Positions 56,113 to 64,000 of a DNA stretch of 64,000 bases are shown here, one piece after another; the first letter of the stretch is position 1; each line of letters opens with the position of its first letter. This DNA comes from Xestospongia bergquistia (Eukaryota; Porifera; Demospongiae; Haplosclerida; Petrosiidae). Below the pieces are notes generated by a model. The model made no database searches. It was not told the origin of the DNA and was given only the letters and a program-made list of their open reading frames with translations. The translations under genes were made by a program, and so were the position numbers. The stretch spans positions 6,641,501-6,705,500 of the forward strand of contig OZ014413.1 of NCBI GenBank assembly GCA_963965975.1, given 5' to 3'.

Positions 56113-56160
<48 letters not shown>
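56113..56160. repeat. (AT)n microsatellite
   Basis: About 24 AT dinucleotides without interruption. Confidence 0.95.
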
Positions 56161-56162
<2 letters not shown>

Positions 56163-56660
56163 AAATAAACTAAACACTGTTATAAGAACTTTTCTCGCTC
56201 AGTATAATATAGCCAGCAAAATAAAAACAAACTCTAGTATTTTACTATAGTAATTGTTTATACAATATTATACACTGAGTACATATAAAATATGTTTGTA
56301 TTGCTAAACAAACTGTACTGTTATTGAAACACTTTGCCAGTTTATTAAACTATGAGTAAATTAATGCAGCAAGATCAATCAATGCAGTCAGTGGTGATAG
56401 TGAAGACATAACAAAATAAATACGTTTGCAACACACAATTTTAACTGTATATACACTCACTGAGTAAAATATAACCGCATAACAAAAGACGTGTATAATA
56501 AAAAGATGGAGTATTGTAATTAATCAATTTATGGTAACTATATTATATTAAAAATGTAAAAATAACACTAAAAGTGAAGCCAAATTATCAATTGTAAACA
56601 AAACTAGCAAAACAAACAGTGCTGACTCTCAGAGGCAACCGAGAAGACATTTGTACAGCT
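56161..56660. other. Upstream flank of the POT gene
   Basis: AT-rich, no exon seen. The promoter of the gene starting at 56666 should lie here; I see no clear TATA arrangement that stands out from the AT-rich background. Confidence 0.3.
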
Positions 56661-56665
56661 AAAAT

Positions 56666-58219
56666 ATGTTCAGTTGTTGCAAGAGAAAAGTTCAATGTAT
56701 CCCTTCAAAGTCTGTAATGTTAATTATTCTTTGGGATATTTTGATGTATGCTCATGTGCTACTACTTGCAAGTACTATAATGTCCAGTTCCTTTAAAAGT
56801 TCTGCTGACTATAACAGAAAAATTTATATACTCTTTGGCATAATATATTGTTTAATTTTTCTTTCATTCCCTCTCTTTGCTTTACTTGCTGACATAAAGA
56901 TAGGTCGATATAAGACTATTATTACTGGGACCTATATACTATTTGTCACCTGGATAATTGGAGGTTTGTTTGTCATTGTTAGTGTATATCTTTCTTTCTT
57001 CCCGCTTCGTTTATTTTTAGTAGCTTTTTGTTATCTTCTTCAAATAATTGGGTACTGCAGTGTTCGGTCCAATATTGTACAATTTAGTATTGATCAATCA
57101 GTAGAGTCTTCCACTGATGAACTCAGTGCCATTATTTATTGGCACTCAGTGTGCCTTCCTATGGTTTATGTAATTGTTGAACTTGGACAGATTGTGATTA
57201 AAGAGTATATGATTGTGTCCTATGCAATATCTGGTGTGGCCGTGTCTACAGTCATTATTAGTAACTTTCTCTTCAATCATTGGTTAGACACTACACCTCA
57301 CATTTTCAATCCAGTCAAACTAATTGTTAAAGTACTCAACTATGCTAGGAAGAATAAGTACCCCCGAAATCGTAGCGCCTTGACTAACTGGGAAGAGGAC
57401 AACCCTTCACGATTGGACTTAGGTAAGGAAAAGTATGGTGGGCCATTCCCTGAGGATGAGATAGAGGATGTAAAAACAGTGTTAAAATTAACACCATTAC
57501 TAATTTGTGTAATTGGTTTATCTTGCATAACAGAAATATCATGGAATACATTTTATTCTAAAGGTAAAAATTCCCAATTCGTTTCTTCAATATTTTATAG
57601 CGATACATTAAGTTCTCTTTTTTCATCAATTCTTATTCTACTACATGTATTCGTGATATATCCATGTTTCTTTAAATGCATTCCTAGTATGCTTAAGAGA
57701 ATTGGTCTGGGACTAATGTTTGGTTTTCTCTCTGCACTGTATTATGTTATCCTTTTTGCTTGCCAAGATCATCTACACCTGCACATTACTTTATACAAAG
57801 CTGTTATTGTCCCTCAAATTTTATTTGGAATAGCATTTGCCTTAATTTTGCCAACATCATTAGAATTCTTTTTAGCTCAATCCCCAAATAAAATGAGAGG
57901 GTTCATACTTGGTCTATGGTATGGAGCATTTGGAATTGGCTATGTCATTAATATCAATGGGAAGTATCCTTTTAAATGTACAGGAAATGATATATGTCAA
58001 AGTCCTTACTACTATGTATTAATAAGTGCAATAGTACTTGTCATACTGATATGTTTTCTGATACTGGCTAAATGTTATAAACTGCGAAGAAGAAAGAATG
58101 AAGTTTACAAACCTTTCATAGTTGAGGAAACTGACACACTTTATCATGAAAGGAGGTATATGGAACAAGAAAAAGAATACAGGAGAGACATGGGTCTATC
58201 CATTGAGTGCACAGATTGA
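56666..58219 (+). CDS. POT/PTR2-family (SLC15-like) membrane transporter, 517 residues, single exon
   Basis: An intact intronless frame with about 12 helices. It carries the loop motif FALLADIKIGRYKTI (residues 71-85, the GxxxDxxxGRxxT-like loop between helices 2 and 3), SNIVQFSIDQS (135-145, POT NxxxFGxDQ region with Gly replaced by Ser), the long loop SRLDLGKEKYGGPFPEDE then IEDVK (248-270), and FFLAQSPNKMRG followed by GLWYGAFGIGY before the last helices. The tail is charged and ends SIECTD. The helix-1 ExxER motif of proton-coupled POTs is absent (ILWDILMYAHVLL). It is the parent type for the many broken copies in this window, which share KHWLDTT and RSALTYWEE. Function as a carrier is likely from the fold; substrate is not predictable. 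Confidence 0.85.
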   Translation: MFSCCKRKVQCIPSKSVMLIILWDILMYAHVLLLASTIMSSSFKSSADYNRKIYILFGIIYCLIFLSFPLFALLADIKIGRYKTIITGTYILFVTWIIGGLFVIVSVYLSFFPLRLFLVAFCYLLQIIGYCSVRSNIVQFSIDQSVESSTDELSAIIYWHSVCLPMVYVIVELGQIVIKEYMIVSYAISGVAVSTVIISNFLFNHWLDTTPHIFNPVKLIVKVLNYARKNKYPRNRSALTNWEEDNPSRLDLGKEKYGGPFPEDEIEDVKTVLKLTPLLICVIGLSCITEISWNTFYSKGKNSQFVSSIFYSDTLSSLFSSILILLHVFVIYPCFFKCIPSMLKRIGLGLMFGFLSALYYVILFACQDHLHLHITLYKAVIVPQILFGIAFALILPTSLEFFLAQSPNKMRGFILGLWYGAFGIGYVININGKYPFKCTGNDICQSPYYYVLISAIVLVILICFLILAKCYKLRRRKNEVYKPFIVEETDTLYHERRYMEQEKEYRRDMGLSIECTD

Positions 58220-58461
58220 ACTTCGATTACTTAATCATTAAATCATCAGTAGTACTTTGTTAGTAACATTTATACAGACGTTATTTTGTCATAATAAGTT
58301 AAACAATTTACTGACATTTGTTTACATTACACGATATATAATCACAATTATGCTTTTAATACATCTCAACAAACAGTCATTATAAAAACATTGACATGTT
58401 AATATAATACTTATGTTTTGAAAAGTATAATTTGTGTATAAATAATAACTAATTTCATTAT

Positions 58462-58728
58462 TTAAGTTATGCAATGTATTATAATATCTAATTTTATATC
58501 AGCAAGAAGACGAAAAAAGGGAAATAAAAAGAAAAGAAAATAATATCCAATATCAAAAATAATATGATGAGCATCATTATTAACTTCAGCATAATTAGTT
58601 GCAGCAAAATTACTAACAAATCTTAAATGAGCACACATAGAGAAATCCCAGATAAGAATTAGCAGTATTGATTGAGACTTGACAAAAAATCTTAACATAG
58701 TCAAACAATATGAGTGAAGAGTTGACAC
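58462..58728 (-). pseudogene. POT-family relic, N-terminal part only
   Basis: Minus-strand frame with the first two helices: ILIWDFSMCAHLRFVSNFAA then FFLFPFFRLLADIKLD, matching residues 20-80 of the intact gene. The frame then leaves the family. Its 5' flank (58,680-58,980) is shared with the two upstream relics. Confidence 0.75.
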
Positions 58729-58739
58729 ATGAAAGACAT

Positions 58740-59245
58740 ACTCAAGAGAATAATTAATAATTGTTTTGGTTTCAGTATAAGTATTAATAAATTACTGTAG
58801 CAATTCAGCCAATATTTGTTAATACATAGTTAGTCTCCTCAATCTTGTTTTACAAAATGAGTTTAAAATTAAACAGTAATGTCTCTGCATATACTTACCA
58901 CCAATATCAAATGAACTTTCAATATGCTTATTATCATCCAACTTATTGTAACAGTTTTTTCTGTACACTGTTTTTAGTTATTTGGTGGGAACCCATCACT
59001 GAAATTACATTAAACTGACGTTTATTAAACTGACCACACCCTCTAAACTTAACTATACACACTAAAGTATTGACCAACCTGCCAATAAACACATTGTCAC
59101 ATTGAGACAATACAGGAACTCCCAAACAATGACATCTTAATTAAATGCTGTCACATCCTCCAATTTGACAAAAAAAAAGAAGTAACTACATTGCTAGCAC
59201 ATTCATTACAATGACCTAACACCTTTATTACAATACATAATAACT
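58740..59245. repeat. Shared 5' flank of tandem POT relics
   Basis: Sequence at about 58,740-58,980 (TTTCAGTATAAGTATTAATA, then AATATTTGTTAATACATA and CTCTGCATATACTTACCACC) recurs at about 60,500-60,740 and 61,860-62,080. The copies differ by point changes and small indels. The rest holds no gene. Confidence 0.7.
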
Positions 59246-59249
59246 AGAT

Positions 59250-59300
59250 GGTAGCGAGCCGCCCCTCCAGGTGCAGGATTCTGCATCATTATGTTAATTA
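59250..59300. other. Isolated GC-rich patch with small hairpin
   Basis: GTAGCGAGCCGCCCCTCCAG at 59,251 stands out in AT-rich DNA, followed by hairpin TGCAG-GATT-CTGCA. A weak inverted partner (CATCCTGCACAT) lies near 59,370, which would make a MITE-like unit of about 110 bases. Confidence 0.35.
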
Positions 59301-59394
59301 ACTACCATCATTATAATTGTTATAGCAAATTAAAAATTTTATGTAACATAGACTCTACAATAGCTCAGCATCCTGCACATACAATTAGAGCATT

Positions 59395-60513
59395 GATTAG
59401 TACTGATCCATATATCTCTCATAATGTTCTTCAGCTATTAAATGTATGTTGACTTCATTTTCTCTCACACGTAACTTGTAATGAGTAGCTAGTGCCAGAA
59501 ATACTATCAGTATAATAAGAATAATAATACTCTTAAATATGAAATAATAAAAGACTTTGAGAAGCTGTGTCTTCTTCACATGCAAATAAATATTTATTGT
59601 TAAGATTAATTACATAACCAACACCATGTGCCTGCACACCATAATCCAACCATCAAACTTCTCATTTCATGTGGAGATTGAGCAATTGTAAATACTAAGG
59701 ATGTTGGAAAAATAAAAACAAATGATATTCCAAACAATACTTGAGATACAATAGCAGCTTTGTATGATGTTGTGTCAAAAAGATGATCCTTACAAGCAAG
59801 AATTACAACAGAATATGTTGACGAGAAAACTAGTCCAATTCCAATTCTTTTAGGAATACTTGGAATGTAATTATGAAAACAAGGATTTATAATTAACTGA
59901 TAGTAAAGAATCAAAAGTAAAGCTACTGAAGTATATAATGAATTTTTGTTCAATAAGCAAGTCAAAAAAGACAGGGTTTCATCTGATCTATAGTATGTAA
60001 TTCAATATCCTCGGAACAAACATGACCAATAACGCAGATAAACATTGGTGCTAATTGTATCACTACTTTAACATTCTCTACCTGTTCCTCTGTGAATGGT
60101 CTACCATATTTTTCCTTACCTAGGTCCAATCTAGAAGGGTAATTCTCCTCCCAATAAGTCAAAGCACTACGATTAATACTGGGATACTTGTTTTTCCTGG
60201 CATAGTTGAGTACTTTAAAAATCAATTTTACAAGATTGACAATATGAGATGTAGTATCCACCCAATGTTTAAAGAGAAAGTTAGTGATAATGACTATAGA
60301 GACAGTCACACCTGATAATATATAGGACACTATGATAAACTGATTTATTAAGCCAAATTTATAATAAAACTTAAACAAGCATACATTTAGAAATCGCAGA
60401 TAAGAATTAGCAGTACTGATCCAGACCTGACAGAAAATCTTAACATCGTCAAATAATATGAGTGAGTAGTTGACACATAAATGATATATTGTACTTAAGG
60501 AAATAATTATCAA
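59395..60513 (-). pseudogene. POT-family relic, middle to C-terminus
   Basis: Pieces on the minus strand: KHWVDTT, KVLNYARKNKYPSINRSALT then LDLGKEKYGRPFTEEQVENV (59,962-60,513); PSIPKRIGIGLVF ... FTIAQSPHEMRSLMVGLW (59,606-59,965); tail THYKLRVRENEVNIHLIAEE (59,397-59,585). The first helices are replaced by unrelated sequence. At least two frame breaks. Confidence 0.8.
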
Positions 60514-60800
60514 TTTAATGATCGATTTGTAAGTATTAATTAATTACTCAAGCAATAAAACCAATATTTATTAATACATAATTAGTCTTACTCAATCTTG
60601 TTTTATAAAATGAGCTTAAAACTTATATAGTAATGTCTCTGCGTGTGCATACCACAAATGTCAAATCAAACCTCGATATATGCCTATTATCATCCTATTT
60701 ATTGTAGCAGTACTTTCTGTACACAGTGTTAGTTTTCTAACAGGAAGCCATTACTAATATAATTATTATAAAAGGATGCTTACTAAACAACTCCAACTTT

Positions 60801-61777
60801 TTAAAGCCTACTTGGAATGTAATTATAAAAGCAAGAATTTATAGTTAACTGATAGAAGACAATCAAAGGCAAAGCTACTGAAGTATATAATGAATTTTTG
60901 TCCAAAAAGCAAGTCAAAAAAGACAGTTTCATCTGATTTATAGTATCTAATCCATTCAATATCCTCAGCACAAACAAGACCAATAATACAGATAAATAAT
61001 GGTGTTAATCGTATGACTACTTTAACATTCTCTACCTGTTCCTCTGAAAATGGTCCGCCATATTTGTCCATACCTAAGTCTAACCTGGAAGGGTAATTCT
61101 CCTCCCAATAAGTCAAAGCACTACAATTCCTGGGATACTTGTTTTTCCTGCCATAGTTGAGTACTTTAACAATCAATTTGATAGGATTAACAATATGAGA
61201 TGTAGTATCCAGCCAATGTTTAAAGAGAAAGTTAGTGATAATGACTACAGAGACAGCCACACCTGATAATTATAGAACATTGTGACATACTGATTTATTA
61301 AATACTCTCCAATAGTGATAATGAAAAAAATTGCAGGTACACTCAGTGAGTGCCAATATATAATAGCACTTAGTTCTTCACCTGAAGCACCAATTGCTTG
61401 ATCAATGTTAAATTGGACAATATTTGATTGTACATGAGTATCCAATCACTTATAGCAAATAGGTAACAACACATATTATATAATACAGCACATTATAATG
61501 TGAAAAATGGTTTAATAGTAAATCCCAAGCCAGCAATCATCCAAGATAAAAATAACATATACACACCAGTAATGATAGATGTATACCTACCTACTTTTAT
61601 ATCAGCAAGTAGACCAAAAAATGGAAATAAAAAGAAAGGAAGACAATATCCAATATCAAAGATAATGTAATAAGCATCATTATTAGCTTCAGCATAGTTA
61701 GTTGCAGCAAAATTTTTAATAAAACTTAAATGAACATACATAGAGAAATCACAGATACACTGATTGAGAATTGACAA
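60801..61777 (-). pseudogene. POT-family relic, N-terminus to about helix 8
   Basis: Pieces on the minus strand: AATNYAEANNDAYYIIFDIG then FFGLLADIKVGRYTSIITGV (61,493-61,777); SNIVQFNIDQAIGASGEELS (61,245-61,445); KHWLDTT, NPIKLIVKVLNYGRKNKYPR and DLGMDKYGGPFSEEQVENVK (60,823-61,260). The frame changes between pieces and the C-terminal helices are missing. Confidence 0.8.
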
Positions 61778-62328
61778 AAAATCTTAACATTATCAAAGAA
61801 TATGACTGAGGAGTTCACAATAAATGATATATTCAAGGGAATACTTATCTACCGAATGATTGCTTTGGTTTCAGTATGAGTATTAACAAATTACTGAAGC
61901 AATACAACCAATATTTCTTAATAGATAATTAGTCTTTTCAATCTTGTTTTATAAATGAATTTAAAATTTAAACTTTAATGTCTCTGCACATACTTACCAC
62001 CAATATCAAATCAACTCTCAATATGCTAATTATCATCCTATTTATTGTAACAGTATTTTCTGCACGCAGTTTTTAGTTTCCACAATGAAAATCTATCCAT
62101 GTTATCTTATAGAACAAATTAAGACAATAAACAACCTAGGACATTTTTTTCAAAAAAAAACCCCGATAAAATCAAAAGGAACAAGTCAACATATCATGTT
62201 TTAAGCATCTGCAGTTTACGTAAACAATAAAATTAAATATACAAAAGAGAATCTATGTACATGTATATGTGTGAGTTCAAAAAACAAAACCATAATTTAT
62301 GGTAGATATTTATAAGAATGGTAGATAT

Positions 62329-62658
62329 TTATAAGAATTCATTCTCTCTCACATGTAACTTGTAATGCTTAACTAGTACCAGAAAAACTATCAGTATAAT
62401 AAAAGTAATCACTGTCTTAACTATGAAATAGTAAAGACTGACATGTTGCCTCTTCTTCACATGCAAACAGATATTTGCTGTTAACACCAATACCACAGTC
62501 CAACCATCAAACCTCTCATTTCCTGTGGAGCTATCATAAACTCTAAAGATAATATTATTGGCAAAATTAGACCAAATGCTATCCCATACAATATTGAGAT
62601 ACAATTTATAATTTTGTACAAACATTGTGTCAAAAAGAGAATGACCCTTTAAAAGCAA
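62329..62658 (-). pseudogene. POT-family relic, C-terminal end
   Basis: Minus-strand frame ends with HVKKRQHVSLYYFIVKTVIT then FIILIVFLVLVKHYKLHVRE, matching the last helix and tail of the family (YYYVLISAIVLVILICFLIL...YKLRRRKNEV). The upstream part (about 62,500-62,640) shows GLW/TSYK-like remnants only. Confidence 0.7.
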
Positions 62659-62664
62659 GCATTA

Positions 62665-63335
62665 AGACATAATATATTCTTGTCTTCAGTATTTAGATTT
62701 CTGTCTTAGTTCCCAGAAAATTTGATATATTTGATCTCATTATTAGTATTATTGTTACTGTTTCTGCAAACAAAATTAATGTTCGTTACAGATATGACTA
62801 TGATGATGGATATACAATCAGTCATTGCTTTGCTAATACAGTAATAAAGTAAGTCATGAAACTCTTGAAACATTTTGATATGTAAATATGTCTACTTTTG
62901 CTGTATTTATTGTACAAGAAACTTCCTTTCTCATCAAGCTGATTTGATAAATTTCAATTATACTTCCTCTGTATGCTTTGTTAAACAGGTAATGATTGAA
63001 GGCTTATGTTACCTTAAATATTGATATCATTTTATGGATGAGGGTCAGAAATCAGTCAACATCTCATATAATGATAAGGTTAGGCATGTCTGTTCTATTA
63101 ATTAGTAGGAATGAATTGTTAAAAAGATAACAAATAATATATTTAAAAGTTAAGCAATGAGGTCAATTGTGCCAAACACCTTCTCATTCGTGATATTATA
63201 ATATAATTAGAGGGTGCTGTCATTTGATCTATTAATGATTATAAAATGGTATCAATGACCTGGAAATGGACTTTTGTGAATTGTAAACATCTTAATAAGG
63301 CCATAATGAAAATATGAGTATATATAATTATATTA
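62665..63335. other. AT-rich stretch, no gene seen
   Basis: No supported exon on either strand. Confidence 0.4.
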
Positions 63336-63341
63336 TAATCA

Positions 63342-63768
63342 TTATGCTGAAGCATATGAAAAAGTATTGCTGAACTGGAGTTTGATCATAAAAATAAGAA
63401 CACAAGCATCCATTGTAGATAGACTACAACCATAATAAAACATAAAGATCATTGTAACTAGTAACAAAACAAAATGACCAACATTAATTAAACCATCAGA
63501 TATAATATACCAGTGTCTCAGCATTGTAGACAAACTGGTTACCATGGTAATGTATTGAAGACAATTAGTTCTAGCTCTGAGAAACGATACACACTTTGTT
63601 CAAGAGATGCAGTGTCAGAGACAATCAGAACAATAGTCTGAGCAGTACTGAGTCTCAGCAGTGTACTATACATCAGAGCAAAGAGAAGGAGACAGCAATA
63701 AAGTAGTGTATCATTTTGCTCTCCTATGATAGCATAGTAATTATTTGGTGATATTTCCTGTAAATGGA
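63342..63768 (-). CDS. Possible membrane-protein exon(s), broken or spliced, unrecognised
   Basis: After a TTTACAG acceptor near 63,769 the minus strand is open for about 74 codons (NNYYAIIGEQNDTLLYCCLL, then LFALMYSTLLRLSTAQTIVL, SDTASLEQSVYRFSE). One frame on, 63,342-63,545 continues VTSLSTMLRHWYIISDGLIN then FVLLLVTMIFMFYYG. Three or four hydrophobic segments suggest a polytopic membrane protein. A frame shift or unseen intron lies near 63,545. Family unknown. Confidence 0.35.
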
Positions 63769-64000
63769 TGTAAAATTATTGATTTAGATGACCCCTTTGC
63801 ATTGGAACTGAGAATAGGCATATGTTCAGGACTCAGGTATCCATATCTGTTGTCTGATAGTAGGAGCCATATATGATATATCTATCTAGTACCAAGTGGT
63901 AGTGAGGATATATCTAGTACAAGATAGTACCAGCTAGCAGGACTGAATTATAAATGTCAAATACATTTTAGTAAGATATTTATGATGTTAGTTTGTAGTA

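Noticed and set aside
55908-56168. 86-codon plus-strand open frame ending in a YIYIYI run
   Set aside because: Its end is the (AT)n microsatellite and the rest is hydrophobic AT-biased sequence without splice or domain support.
62665-63335. Short frames between the last POT relic and the terminal membrane-protein exon
   Set aside because: No similarity to the POT or beta-helix families and no splice-consistent exon.
1-64000. tRNA, rRNA, CRISPR array or bacterial operon structure
   Set aside because: No cloverleaf with conserved T-arm, no spaced identical repeats and no ribosome-binding-site-led gene clusters were found; introns and animal domains point to a eukaryote.
1-64000. LTR, retroviral or Polinton-type element
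   Set aside because: No reverse transcriptase, integrase, capsid or protein-primed polymerase signature was recognised. The Ulp1-type protease at 19.2-20 kb is linked to a USP and a MULE transposase, not to Polinton genes.

Overview
The window looks like nuclear DNA of an early-branching animal, most likely a demosponge such as Amphimedon queenslandica. Reasons: strongly AT-rich sequence, very short introns (about 45-60 bases), intact single-exon and short-intron animal-type genes, SRCR, USP and POT families, and many decayed DNA transposons. The species name is an inference.

Layout. 0-10 kb: a deletion-type hAT fragment with imperfect inverted ends (695-1320), a decayed SRCR gene and a THAP-type transposase remnant (3.1-5.8 kb, minus), then an intact two-exon seven- or eight-pass membrane protein (6046-7502, minus) whose upstream flank is duplicated and carries 57-base repeats. 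10-17 kb: relics of a POT transporter, a CACTA-like ORF, a PGAM5-like phosphatase and a pogo/Tigger element. 17-21.5 kb (minus): a Mutator-like (MULE) transposase, directly preceded on the same strand by an intron-rich gene that joins a ubiquitin-specific protease (USP, C19) to an Ulp1-type SUMO protease (C48). 21.5-23.4 kb: a decayed hAT transposase on the plus strand. 23.6-25.3 kb: an intact 562-residue POT-family transporter.

26.4-46.2 kb is dominated by a direct tandem duplication of about 10.24 kb (copy A about 26,422-36,657; copy B from about 36,658 to 45,640, with about 1.26 kb missing). Each copy holds a POT fragment and several relics plus one long gene of a family with a beta-helix ectodomain and a multi-pass membrane half. 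Copy B carries the complete gene (1281 residues); copy A is 5'-truncated at the duplication junction. The two ectodomains differ far more than their membrane halves or flanking DNA.

47-64 kb: a piggyBac relic, further POT relics, weakly supported coiled-coil and USP-like remnants, an intact 517-residue POT gene (56666-58219) and a tandem series of broken POT copies on the minus strand. The recurring theme is birth and death of two membrane-protein families (POT-like carriers and beta-helix/multi-TM proteins) amid at least seven types of decayed cut-and-paste DNA transposon. No LTR, retroviral or Polinton element was recognised, and no rRNA, tRNA or CRISPR.
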